Positions 11,893-23,631 of a DNA stretch of 64,000 nt are shown one piece after another. Both the position numbers and the translations under genes were made by a program. Under the pieces are notes generated by a model. The model made no database searches. It saw nothing but the letters and a program-made list of their open reading frames with translations, and was not told where the DNA came from. The DNA comes from Steromphala cineraria. Its lineage: Eukaryota > Mollusca > Gastropoda > Trochida > Trochidae. The stretch is from positions 25,119,406 to 25,183,405 of the forward strand of contig OU744730.1 of the NCBI GenBank assembly GCA_916613615.1, given 5' to 3'. Within the stretch, counting starts at the first letter, position 1. The number at the start of each line of letters is the position of its first letter.

Positions 11893-12120
11893 GGACGAAA
11901 TTTTATTCGCGATAACATTGATTTGGAAGAAGGATACTCCAAGGACCCATTAGACGATATTTCGTTTGCTAACCAATATTACATAGAAGAAGATACGCAA
12001 CACGGGATCAAAGCGGTAGTTCACAACGTTCAGTTAGAAAAGACTTGTCACAAAAAGGGTAAACCTTTTGAATAATTTATGGTACAGTCAATCCATCTAC
12101 CAATTGGAAAATAATTGGAA

Positions 12121-12474
12121 ATGGCGGCTCTGTATGGTCTTAATTTGGGAATGCTTGAAAACCAACTTGACAATTGCGAAGAGAAATTCATCCGAACTCG
12201 CCAGCAAGTAATAATGTTAAGCCAACGTCTTAAGGAACTTAACATTAGATACGAAAGGGCAAAGGCAAACCACCAACGTGCCTTCGTTCTTCACTTACGA
12301 CTTCGTAAAGTTACGCTGGAAGGTGTGCTCGGCGTTTACATGGAATATCTTGAACGTCGTAGTACGGAGCTTGTGGGACTTCGCTACAGCGTTACGGAAG
12401 CGGAAGATGCGTACAAACATGCGCTGGCGGCCGAGGGAAGTCGTGTCGAGGCTGAGACGAGTATGGAGATTTGA
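12121..12474 (+). CDS. small helical protein of an unrecognised paralogous family, gene C
   Basis: 117-residue single-exon protein. Its start, GGAAATGG, has good Kozak context. Residues about 12-70 look like an amphipathic helix or coiled coil; the core RYERAK ... HLRLRKVTLEG aligns without gaps to genes A, B and D. A C-terminal extension of about 25 residues (rich in Ala and Glu, ending in SMEI) is absent from the others. The gene has a consensus TATA box upstream, no intron, and the best histone-type stem-loop of the family downstream. This compact layout is that of a replication-dependent histone gene, but the protein shows no histone fold. Function unknown; possibly expressed with DNA replication or in the germ line. 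Confidence 0.8.
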   Translation: MAALYGLNLGMLENQLDNCEEKFIRTRQQVIMLSQRLKELNIRYERAKANHQRAFVLHLRLRKVTLEGVLGVYMEYLERRSTELVGLRYSVTEAEDAYKHALAAEGSRVEAETSMEI

Positions 12475-12499
12475 CCAGGATAAAGTTGAACTTCAAAAC

Positions 12500-12515
12500 G
12501 GCTCTTTTCAGAGCC
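12500..12515 (+). terminator. histone-type 3' stem-loop of gene C
   Basis: GGCTCT-TTTC-AGAGCC is a perfect 6-bp stem with the canonical TTTC loop, followed by AACACA. A purine-rich CAAAAGAGAA at 12527-12536 fits the U7-binding histone downstream element at the usual distance. Confidence 0.88.
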
Positions 12516-12540
12516 AACACATTTCTCAAAAGAGAACTTG

Positions 12541-13194
12541 AAACAATGCCAATAATGTTGTGATTGTTTAATATATGTCCCTATGTGGTAGACTGATTCA
12601 ACACGCCCGAGCGATAATCTTTTCGAGACACTTATACGCATGACATCGTTGTAATTAAATCCCTTTGGTAAAGACACGTATACATGTATGTATGGTTGTG
12701 TCGTATTGGCAAATCACAGCAACAACATATTCATGTCCTATCACAGTGGCCCACTCAAGCCTCTAGTTGCTTCTTTACAAACCTATCCTTAGTACATAGA
12801 TTATACTATTTGTTCGTAGATTCATAGGAAACGTGAATTTCTTGCAGATTGATAAATGTTTTGAATTAGCCCTTAAAGTTTTGAACTTTCTCGAATACAT
12901 ATATTTACAAATGCATTTACAAACCAGTTTGAAAATTTATTAACCTTTATGCTAGGATAGAAACATGTTTAAAATACTCTAACACTAATGAATTCCTACA
13001 TAGCTTATTTAATGCAAATAGGCAGTTTATTGTAACGACAGGCACAAATGAGCCATATGTTGTATTTTTGAAGGTATCAAATCTAGTTGAAATACTAGGC
13101 CTACGTTTGACAAATCTATAACGACACTTGGAATGTTGAATTTGGTTGTGTTACTGCGAAAACAACATTTCTTAATCATCTGTTAAGTATTGCT
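12541..13194. other. no gene recognised
   Basis: No supported features in about 650 bp. Confidence 0.4.
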
Positions 13195-13534
13195 TTAAAG
13201 GGGCAGTAGCACGTTTTTAGGGGGAATATAAGGTGATGTCAGGAAAATGAAAATAAACGGTTCCAATTGAAAGACAATGTATTTAAACTAAATGAAGCAG
13301 TAATAATTCAAATATATGACGTAAAGTTTAGCCATGCGATTCCTTTTTCTTACACAAAATGAATTAAAGGTGTTCACACAAAAATGGCCGCCAATGGATT
13401 TTATATGAATCCTCATACTTTGTCCTCTGACTATGGGTGATTGGCTTGTCTAATGAGATTGTTGACACTGTCAATATAATACATTTAGCATTAACATACA
13501 ATTATGAGTGAAATATTTAAAATATAAAATTATC
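13195..13534 (+). mobile_element. TTAA-MITE copy 3 (right end lost)
   Basis: Forward orientation with TTAA at the left. The family match stops at AAAATTATC, just before the right terminal repeat. Confidence 0.75.
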
Positions 13535-14250
13535 GGCTGAGAGAAGCTTGAGAATAGATATTGGATTCCATAGACATGTAGTGCGTCCGTTTTAGTCATA
13601 TCGCGAGTGTGTTATAATCTAATAACTGCCTCGCTGGTATTTATATGATAGATTGAGATTACTGTCTTCTTACCCGATTTTGTGTCTGAAAGAAGGATAC
13701 CATTGGTAACTGTCATAGCATTTAAAGCTGTACCATTTCACTGTACGTCACCACAGTGCGAATGACGTTTAAGACATTTTTGAAGAGATAGAGTTCTCTG
13801 AAAATTGATATTAATGACAAGATAGCACGCTAAAATCTGAAAATTGTCGTTAACGTCAGAGAAAAGATCCATGTAAATTGTGAAATATTTTTCAGGCAAA
13901 CTATTTAAACTGTTGAAACATATCTTAAGACATTAAAGCCACTCATGCTCCATTGATCAAAAAAAAAATCGACTGTTGCAGGAAACTATTATTTCATAAA
14001 AACTATCAATGACAAGTCGTGATTATGATCGGAAACCGGACAATGACGCGCGTCAATCAGTTAATCGTACTGATTATGGTATTGAGAATGAGAGTTAAGG
14101 TTTGATAATTATTGAAAGGTTAAATAACTAGTATTCGTTTATTTAAGTTTGAATTCGGCTTCCACGAGAGAGGCTTCATCCGGGGAAAGCTGCTACTGTG
14201 GGATGCGAGTCACGATAATTAGATACAGAGGTTTACAAGGCTTTAATATA
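13535..14250. other. no gene recognised
   Basis: No coding or repeat feature supported. Confidence 0.4.
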
Positions 14251-14598
14251 TTAAAGGGGCAGTAGAACGTTTTTTGATAATACTATATTTTTTAATGTTC
14301 ACAGATATTTGTACGTTAATGCTAAATGTATTATTTTGATTGTGTCATAAATCTCACTACACAAGCCAATCAGCCATAATCAGGGGACAACAAATTATGA
14401 AGATTCACATAAAATCCATTAGCGGCCATTTTAATTCTTTTTTTTTTGTAAGATAAAGGAATCGCACGGCTAAACTTCAGATTATATATTTGTATTATTA
14501 CTGCTCCATTTAGTTTAGATACATTGTCTTGAATTGGAACCATTAATTTCCTGACATCACCTTATATTCCCCCTAAAAACGTGCTACTGTCCCTTTAA
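14251..14598 (-). mobile_element. TTAA-MITE copy 4
   Basis: Reverse orientation, TTAA at both ends, terminal repeats each with a change (AGGGGCAGTAGAACG; CTACTGTCCCT). Confidence 0.8.
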
Positions 14599-14819
14599 TA
14601 TATAAGGTACGAAAGAAGCCTTGTTAACAGACATACGCTGATGCAGCAGGGTGATACACATATTGTGGACGAAATACAATTACTGCAGTCTGTATCGTAT
14701 ATCATAGTATTGATCAAGTATGTAAGAAACATAAGGCATTTGATGTTGGAAGGATGATCTTTATTATTCAAAGGTTGTATTTTTGTTGGAACAACACGAT
14801 CGGTTAGCATTCCCAGATA

Positions 14820-14825
14820 TTTATT
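14820..14825 (-). terminator. possible polyadenylation signal of gene D
   Basis: AATAAA on the minus strand about 100 bp past the stop, in a region where no histone stem-loop is seen. A chance match cannot be excluded. Confidence 0.35.
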
Positions 14826-14920
14826 TGGCTGGGATGAATGATTCTGTCTCGTTCCTACTGGAAGACTACGTCGAACGTCTCCGGTCCACGGTTTGTGAAA
14901 GAAGGCTGGCAGGTGGATCT

Positions 14921-15208
14921 TCAGGGGATACTGACAAAGCTCCTGATGGCTGCATTCAGTTTACACATTTCCGCCGCTTTCAGGCATGCGTATTCGTGGT
15001 ATGCATTCTTCACGCCTTCTAGTGTGGACATGCGCATTCTGTACAACATCCGGGTACTTTTCTGTTCAAGTCGGACCGCTCTTTGATAACGAGTCTGAAG
15101 ATCGTGCAGCCGGAACTCCATGTGAGTTATCAGTACGCATGTCTGACGAAATTTCTTCTCAGTTTCGTATAACTTCCGGTACAAGTTCGCTCTCTCTTGA
15201 TAAGCCAT
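14921..15208 (-). CDS. small helical protein of an unrecognised paralogous family, gene D
   Basis: 95-residue single-exon protein on the opposite strand to A-C. The frame stays open upstream to 15340, but the first ATG is at 15208 (MAYQERANLYRKL), which also aligns with the start region of the other members. The core RYQRAV ... RMRMSTLEGVKNAYHEY aligns ungapped with A and C, although overall identity is low. A TATAAAAG lies about 190 bp upstream. Unlike A-C, I find no histone-type stem-loop downstream; an AATAAA occurs about 100 bp after the stop. The most diverged member; function unknown. Confidence 0.72.
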   Translation of the reverse strand: MAYQERANLYRKLYETEKKFRQTCVLITHMEFRLHDLQTRYQRAVRLEQKSTRMLYRMRMSTLEGVKNAYHEYACLKAAEMCKLNAAIRSFVSIP

Positions 15209-15399
15209 GTTGGTTGTGTCTGCTGACTGTCTGCTCCCTGCTGAAGTCGGATATTCGTGATTGAAAGAACAAATTAATAGCTCAAATTGAACGTCTAATT
15301 TACTAGATATATCGATCCAAAATGTCTGAATGCTGTTCAACTATGTGATACGAACAATACAATATCCAGATTGATTTGTCTGCGACATTGCTTGAGAAG

Positions 15400-15407
15400 C
15401 TTTTATA
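15400..15407 (-). promoter_or_regulatory. TATA box of gene D
   Basis: TATAAAAG on the minus strand (CTCTATAAAAGC), placed like the TATA box of gene C relative to its coding start. Confidence 0.55.
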
Positions 15408-15409
15408 GA

Positions 15410-17250
15410 GTGTTGACCGGTCATTATTGACCGTGGCCTGTCTGACGGACGTGACACCTGGAGTGGTCAATGTCAGTGTCAGGTGGCGCTCATTAGCAGG
15501 TGCCACAGGTAGCCGACGAGTGATCGGTAGCGCATATCGTTAGATATAGGCTTGGTCAGTCAGGCGTGTCACTAATTAGCTCACATACCCCCATGGAGTG
15601 ATCTGTGCCAAGTGTCGTTTGGCGCTCATTATATCGGTTTCAGGTACAGCTTGGTTCTGTAAGGGTACATTTAATATATATTTTGCGCTTGTGAAATCTT
15701 CAAACTAAGACTAAAGAAGACGTTAAACTCCAACCCAACAACATCTTCAAACTAAATAAGGAAGCATACTGGTCATTTCACTTTATTATAGACTAACATT
15801 TAGTCTCAGAAGTATTTTTTTTCAATATTGACAATATTTTTAAACAAATCATGTATTATAAGAAAATGGAGCCTCGAAGATGCTTCAACTTCAAGACAAG
15901 TGACAGCTCAAGATCAACTGATAAAAACAGGCTCACTTTTGCGTCTTTTGCTCTGCAGATTTGGACAGAGCCTAAGGCTGAGCAATCTAGATTTGCTATA
16001 CTTTTCTAGACTTGGTTGGTCATCAATTAAATATATTTGCTTTATTATTGCAGTTGTAGCCTTCTTGAGGTCTCCATTCTTCCTTTAGGTAAACCATTCC
16101 AACTTTCAGAATTACCAAATTCATAATATTTGGACATGGCTTATAAATACTGTTCAAAAACTACAGCAAAACTAAAGCATTGATATAAAATGAAATTTCT
16201 GTCATGATAAACACAGTATACAGAAAATGGATGTATTTCTTGTGATCGTAAATTCAAAATCTTTTACCGAATTATTATTTGAAAGTTCCAGCCAACAACA
16301 TTAAAAACGATTTTGCTGCGAGTCATTGCCTTAACAATCATGTTGGAAATGGTTCAAGCTGCTTTCAATGGCCCCAGTACTCAATACGTCTATGCTACTT
16401 TGTGTTCTGGTTTATGGTTTTGTTCAAATTGTAAACTAATGTTTCGCACTTGACTAGGTCCATTTCAAAGCTTGAATTAGTTATCTTTTATTGATAATAG
16501 AAACGGGATTGGCCATAAAAGGTGCTTTGAATAAATATATATTACACATGCGATAACATGACTGAATATATATTACATTATATGTGGGTGCTTTGACGTC
16601 TTGAAGTCATGTAGGTAAATGCACAATGAAATGAGTTAACCACATGACTGTTTATTGGAACTCAAAATATGCAACTAGTGACGTCAAAGACATATTAAAC
16701 ATACACGTAGGTAATATATGATTGGTGTTCGATAAAAAAGTACCAGAACAGTCCTTTACTTGAATAGGAAAGAGGACCTCCGGAAATAAGTCCTATTTTT
16801 GGTTTTAGGTACCATATCTTACGACAAAAGGTACAACGTAAAAGATATGATAGACTAAATTTTTTTTTTCAATATTGACAATATTTTAAAACAAATAATT
16901 ATTATAACAAAATAAAGCCCAGAATATGCCTTAACTTCAGCTGAGCAATCTAGACTTTTCTAGACTTGGTTGGTCATCAATTTGATATTTTTGCTGTAGG
17001 GTCTGGGTGACAGACTAAAGATATGACATTAAATAATGATATAATACATAATACAATACACACGTAAAATAATGTCTCTTTGACTGGCACTAGCCAGAAA
17101 TTAACAAACTTATCCCTCTTTATTAATTAGTTAATGCTTAAAAGATATACGGATCATTCAGCATGTGCAGATGGATACCCATAACAGTTGGAATTTAAAC
17201 AAAGCAAATTGGGAAATATTTCAAAATATTTGAGAGCAAACCCTAAACAA
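15410..17250. other. no gene recognised; short duplicated block
   Basis: Two related stretches, about 15820-16025 and 16860-16985, share TTTCAATATTGACAATATTTT and later TTTTCTAGACTTGGTTGGTC. A frame at 15828-16088 lies in the first copy and is not conserved in the second, so it is not called as a gene. Confidence 0.4.
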
Positions 17251-17254
17251 TGAT

Positions 17255-17460
17255 GTAACAGACTGGAAAGATATTCTTATTATACCATTACACAAGCAGG
17301 GAAAAGACCCTGCCAAATCCGATTCATATAGACCAGTCTCCTTAACATGAAATCTATGTAAAACACTCGACTACAAGACTACAACACTATCTAGAAACTA
17401 ACGAATTGATCAAACAAAATCAATCAGGTTATAGACCTCATTAACCTCATTAAATAAAAA
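17255..17460 (+). pseudogene. LINE reverse-transcriptase fragment
   Basis: Translation gives WKDILIIPLHKQGKDPAKSD, then SYRPVSL, an in-frame stop, and further on QNQSGYRP: the finger motifs seen just before the catalytic region of non-LTR reverse transcriptases. About 65 codons remain, followed by a run of CTGTTACTTTTTTTCC repeats. Confidence 0.7.
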
Positions 17461-17734
17461 ACAAAACAAAAATCTGTTTTTCCTGTTACTTTTTTTCCTA
17501 GCAAAAACTGTTACTTTTTTTCCTGTTACTTTTTTTCCGATCACCGTGCATATGTGCCTATTGGTCTCTTTGTTATCTAGTTATTGAAAAACAAAACTGC
17601 ATTGTCAAACAATTCGTTGTAATTAGTGACTTACGACACCAGAAACCGGAGATAACTAGAATTCGCAGTCATGGTTTTTTTTTATTTTTATGTATCATGT
17701 TTTGTTTTATGAATTTTATCACCGTACAATGCAA

Positions 17735-17810
17735 TGTTTTTTCGGCCTAAATAGGCCCGGGGTTGTAAAAACTCAAGACACATGAATAAACTATTTTATT
17801 ATTATTTTGT
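17735..17810 (+). mobile_element. LINE 3' end with TTATTA tail
   Basis: TTTTTCGGCCTAAATAGGCCCGG ... GAATAAACTATTTTATTATTATT matches the element end at 10290-10432. Together with the fragment at 17255 it is probably one internally deleted LINE. Confidence 0.6.
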
Positions 17811-18546
17811 TTAAATATTCCAAATGGCGGGGGATATACACGACTCCGATTGCTTGTTTGATATCACAGTTGATTCATTTATTTAATAGATTGATATTAA
17901 CTCACATTTCCTTACTTCTTAATCAATTGGTTTTTAGATCACACAACCTTCTTGACACCTCACGTACAAACGCTTTTTTTTCAATATCTTGGATATTAAC
18001 TTCAATTATCGAACTTTTTATCGGTATTTTTACCGAAGATTATTGTTTACCTTGGTCGTATAAAAAGACAGTTTGTTTTAATATGATGAGTACAATTAAA
18101 GTAAAGCGGATAATAAACGTCACAGTTTTATGTAGTTAATAACGATTATAGTCAAGGAATAATACAGAACAGTTATCCAGCAAATATACGAGGAAAGGTT
18201 TTTCAAGTAAATATGTTTCGTTGAATGTGTTTTGGTTCATAAACCTTTTGAATTTAATATAAGTTTAGTTTTTCATTTAGTAATCTATCCAAAAATAATA
18301 CCATTGCAAAAAATAACGCATTCCATCTGAAAAATTGAAAACAATGACCTGAGTTTGAATGTGTCTTAACTAAAATATGTTATGCGACCGGACATTATAT
18401 ACTTGACTTGACTATGCTTGTGTATTATACAAAAATATTTTAATGTGTAATAGACTCGCTAAACTTGTCAATGTATTCGTTCGAAACTTGTAGAAATTTT
18501 AGATTTCGAGATAGCCTCCATTTATGCACCGAGTTAAAACTGCTTG
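17811..18546. other. no gene recognised
   Basis: A 110-codon frame at 17807-18139 starts inside the LINE tail and looks like chance AT-rich sequence. Confidence 0.4.
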
Positions 18547-18892
18547 TTAAAGGGGCAGTAGCACGTTTTTAGGGGAATATAAGGTGATGTCAGGAAAATG
18601 AATTAATGGTTCTTATTAAAAGACAATGTATTTCAACTAAATGGAGCAGTACTAATTCAAATATATAACGTAAAGTTTAGCTATGCGATTACGTTTTCTC
18701 ACACAAATGAATAAAAGGTGCCGCTAATGGATTTCATGTGAATCGTCATACTTTGTCCTCTGACTATAGATGATTGGCCTGTGCAATGAGATTTTTGACA
18801 TTCTCAAAATAATACATTTAGCATTAACTTACAAATATTAGTGAAAAAATTAAAATATAAAATTATCAAAAAACGTGCTACTGCCCCTTTAA
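18547..18892 (+). mobile_element. TTAA-MITE copy 5
   Basis: Forward orientation, TTAA at both ends, intact terminal repeats AGGGGCAGTAGCACG and complement. Confidence 0.85.
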
Positions 18893-19537
18893 AGGGATAG
18901 TCAGCATTGGGCTAGTCGATTTCCTGTCGTGTGCAAAGCTATTTTAACGAAGCCACTCATGTCTTTCTTACATAATTTTCAACAACGTTATCTACCTATA
19001 CTGAATCATATCTTTACGTCACTTCCAAACCCAAGTGAAAGAACTTTAAAGGAACTCGAAAAACTAATTTCATTTGGAAAAAAACCCTGATAAAATTTAA
19101 CGTACATTTTAACTAGTAGCTACAATGAGGGTGGGAATAGAGTTCCAAATATAAGAAATACAATTCCAATCACAATGAAAGAAATAAGTTGGGTCAAACG
19201 AATCGTCAATTCTGAAACATCTTAAAACAAAAGGAAGTTTGTTTATAGCAACGACATCAAGAAAAACTGTGTTTTTATCAATACTCGTTTTCATTGTGAT
19301 GTTCAAAGTATATTTTGTTTTATTACACCAAAACGTTTAATTTTCTTGCGTATTTCATCTTAACTAAAAAACGTTTTCTAGTTGCATTATCTCAATTGTG
19401 CTTGTTATGTGCCGATGCGAGGTTTTACCTACTTGGACAACAATAAAGAGACATTTGCGGACGAGGATTATAGCCTTATCGATGGATTTTGTTTTCTTGT
19501 GACTCCCCATATGGTACTCTCGTACCATATTAAATAG

Positions 19538-19577
19538 TCTGATGAGCTACAGGGCCACTGGCTCTATTCTTGTGTTC
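19538..19577 (-). repeat. fragment of the GGCTCT/GACGGACGG repeat
   Basis: The reverse complement of the family's left end: GATGAGCTACAGGGCCACTGGCTCT. Confidence 0.5.
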
Positions 19578-19630
19578 ACTCCTAGACAACAGAGAACCAT
19601 CAATTCGGGCTCGGCATACATTTCGCGACA

Positions 19631-19969
19631 CTAAAGGGGCAGTAGCACGTTTTTTGATAATTTTATATTTTAAAATTGTCACTGATAATTGTAAGTAAAT
19701 CATAAATGTATTACTTTGATAGTGTCAAAAATCTCATAACAAAAACCAATTATCCATAGTCAGAGGACAAAGTATGAAGATTCACCTAAAATCACCTATA
19801 ATTCATTTTGTGTAAGAAAAAGGAGTCGCATGGCTAAACTTAACATTATATATTTGATTTATTACTGCTCCATTTAGTTTAAAGGCATTGCCTTTCAATT
19901 GGAACCATTAATTTTCGATGTCCTGACATCACCTTATATCCCCCTAAAAATGTGCTACTGCCCCTTTAA
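19631..19969 (-). mobile_element. TTAA-MITE copy 6
   Basis: Reverse orientation; the right flank is TTAA and the left is CTAA (one change). The interior has a small deletion around the GGCCGCC landmark. Confidence 0.8.
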
Positions 19970-22900
19970 AGAATACTTATCATTACGCAGTGTTAGGTCT
20001 GGCTCATTGTGTAGTTAAAACTCAATAACACTTACGCTATGCCTTTCGACAAACAAACAATTATATGGTGCCGGGTTGCAGAGATCGCAATGGTAGATAT
20101 TCGTAATTATTATACCTTGTCGAGTATGGCGTTTGGTATGCAAAGACTCCGTTGTACCGTGAATTCTATGGTTGATCAATAGCCGAAGCCAATCACTGCT
20201 TTCACTCACGCCATTGTATTGTTATGCAGGCGAACCTAACAAAGACCTATGACCAGCTAGTATGGTAGGTTTCACACACAACGTCACAACTGCTTGCTGA
20301 TGTTCAATACTAGATCTCAGATCTACTTGGCTTGGTGGCGTTGTCAGGCTGAATAATGTTACTATAATTATTGATATTCAATCAAACTTTATTCCGGTGC
20401 TTAAGATGAATTATGCCTTATCATAGAAAGAACTATATACATAAATCTCCTGTGTGATTCATGTACATACTATTACTATATATGGACATAGTTTACAGTT
20501 CTTGATTGTTATTGGTTTTAAGGGACCATTCGAGCGTGGTATTTTTTGTGGAAACGAAATTCAGGAGGACTTTCCTGTTTACAATTATATATGATTTTAC
20601 ATGATAATTTCACACTTAATTTCATATATGTTTGTGAGATAAGCATTTTAGTTGTAAAAGATTTGACAATTTGACAAAAAATAAAGTGTATCGCTCAAAA
20701 ATTAAAAACATCGTGAAATGAAGCCAATCATCGAAGCTACGACAGAATGCTGTCGCAAGTGATAACTTTTATTATGAATTATTTGTCAATATGCTCCTCT
20801 TCTATCAATCAAGTAGTTATTACTTAATTTTGTAAATGAATAAGCATATTACAGTACATTTGTTTTCTCGCAATGCCAACCTTTCAAAATGGCGGATGAA
20901 AGCCGCTCGAGTGGTGCCTTTAAGATCGAGAACTCGAGAGAAGCAAACTACCTACATAACATTCATACACAAATACTTCATTCACGTTCAATGCTTAGTT
21001 ATTACTAAAGTCACGGCTAATCATTTGTTTCAATTGGATAACGATATTGCCGTTTGATAAAAAGACTTTTTATCATAAAGTTACTGGCAGTCAACGTTGG
21101 TTATTACATTTGGTTGTTATTATTCTAATATATCAACTTTTTAAATTGCATATTACTTATATTTTACATATGTTTATTTCATGCATGGTCTGTTTGATAT
21201 ATATTATATATTTATGATATACCTCCATATTGAGAATATGTCACCGAAGTGTCGCCTGATATCAAATATATCAATACAAGTTGTTACACATTACTTTTTA
21301 ACATTTATTTTACATATATCTTTGTGATGCCATAACTTGGTTATACAAAAGCAAGGGTATTGTTCAAACTCTACCGTCGAAACTATCGCCTTATGTTCCG
21401 AGTTAGAAATTAGCACTAGCCCGTTACTGGGTTAGTGGAATATTTTAACTAGTAGTCCAAAGGACTAGTTACAAATTTCAGAAATTATGTTTATTTCAAT
21501 GCTATTGGCTAGCTGGAATGCGTTTGGGCTATAAGTTCTAAAAACTCACTTGTCCCAATGGCTAGTAGGCCTACTGTGATAAATCTAATTTCGACCCCTG
21601 CAAGTTATGTTCCATAAGCGATATACAATGTCATGTGGAACAGAGTTTGTCGATAAGTATGTATGTGATACTATGATAATCTATATGTGTCTGTGTGTCT
21701 TTCATTTTGCAAGTTAATTAAGGACAAACGACGAAATGAATTGAAACTTAGAGTTCCATTTACTTTACCTATCAACACTTCATTAAAAGTAGTGGTTGTC
21801 AGAATTAGCATCCTCAAGACATGAACTAGATTTCTTCGCAGGTTTCACCGCAATGCATAGCCACACTAGTGTTTCGAGCTTTCTCCCTGCAATAATACTA
21901 GCAGGCGGGATATAAGTGAAATACTCTTGAAAGCTGCGATAAACCCCATATCACCTCACCTCACGCAATTTAAACTGTTGGATCTATCCGAATACGCACA
22001 TAATATTTATATCGAAATGGTAACTTCTCTGAATTTTACTAATTAAGAAACCACAAATACCCTGATTTACAAGTTAACGTTGTTGACTAGTAATTGTGTT
22101 ATACAATTGAAGCGTTTGATTATCATAGTTTTGCACATTACATTAATATGCTTTGCCTATGTACTCCGTTCTATTGTCTACAAAAACAGTTTTGGTTAAT
22201 TTACATATGAACTGAAATTGACACCATTTACTTTTTTTTAACTTTTTTAATTCGGCTTCAATAGGTATTTGATATCTATACATGTTGTCCTGGTATGTTC
22301 CGTAACATTTTCGGACTGACATGGACAGTGTAAGTATCAGAGGTTTAAAAAAATTGTGCACGTATAACTATATTCAATTTAAATCGATCAAATGAATAAA
22401 CTCATATAATAAGCTTTAAAAATAATTCAAATAAAATCGATCCTGATAACTCGAATCTACGCCCCATATGACACAACCTACATTTGATCTGTTTATTGAT
22501 GTTTACACGAAGAAGGAACACAAATAGCAACCACCCATTACACGATAAAGCCGAGTTTTGCCGGGCACATTCCTCCACAGGTTAGAGCGTGCTGTCAGTA
22601 GAAAGCTCAGAGTTGTCAAACTGAGACGAATACTGTCATAAGCAACCCTTAGAAAGCATATGAATACCCACCGTCGGGTTATTGACGCAAGGTATATTGG
22701 GGACATGAAAACCCTATGGCTATTACCAGCTGCATAGTGGCGGGAGGTGGGCGTGAAGGGAATACATACACGCAGGTATTCTGCCATTTTGCGCCTATGT
22801 ATAGAGGTGACCTAAGTTTTCAATTGTATCTTGCAAAACGAAAAAAGTATGTTTTTAAAGGGTGCATTTCGTGCACCCAAACTTCAAACCTGCAAACAAG

Positions 22901-23397
22901 CCCTTTATGCACTCGTTCATGTGCATCATCCGCTATACATCAGAGTACATGTCTCCAAAATCTAGAGCTCCAAATTTTACCCTGATATCCATTGCATCAA
23001 AACCCTCAGGATATCAGGGTATGTTTAAGAGCTCGCCGTGTTGTAATAGGATGATTCATGGTGACGTATTGTTTTAAGTTGGATATTACAATTTCTTCAG
23101 ATATGCATAATATAATTTAAATGAATAAAATATTTGAAATACGGTATTCATGATATAGGCCATCCTGCTTGTTGCCAACTATAGCGATTGTAAATTGCTA
23201 ATCATGACTCGTTGAAATAAAGCACCATGTTGTGTTCCCGAGGAAGACGTGTCTAAGTTATTAGGCAATAAGAAGGACATCACTATCTTACTAATTGAAA
23301 TATCATGCCTCTCAGAAGACATGTATAAAATTAGGATATCAAACAACCTATTATTTAATACTATTTCTGTTATACGAATAAGTGACTTTAATACCTA
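19970..23397. other. no gene recognised
   Basis: 3.4 kb without a supported gene. Noted only: an ATGGCGGATGAAAGC start in good context at 20889 whose frame closes after about 40 codons, and a short perfect inverted repeat TACCCTGATATCC / GGATATCAGGGTA at 22979-23023. Confidence 0.4.
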
Positions 23398-23631
23398 TTA
23401 AAGGGGCAGTAGCATTTAAAAAAAAATTAAAAAAATTCACTGATAATTGTACGTTAACGCTATATGTATTATTTTGATAGTGTCAAAAATCTCACAACAC
23501 AAATCAATCATGCACAGTCAGAGGACAAAGTATAAAGATTCACATAAAATCCATTGGCGGCCATTTTGTGTAAAAAGAGAAAAGAATCGCATGGCTCAAC
23601 TTTACATAATATATTTGAATTATTACTGCTA
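23398..23631 (-). mobile_element. TTAA-MITE copy 7 (truncated)
   Basis: Reverse orientation with TTAA at the left; the match ends after TATTACTGCT, so about 110 bp including the right terminal repeat are missing. Confidence 0.75.

Noticed and set aside
17807..18139. 110-codon plus-strand frame
   Set aside because: Starts in a LINE tail, AT-rich chance composition, no motif.
20889..21010. ATGGCGG start in good Kozak context, possible first exon of a gene
   Set aside because: The frame closes after about 40 codons, no good donor site was seen within it, and no downstream exon was recognised.
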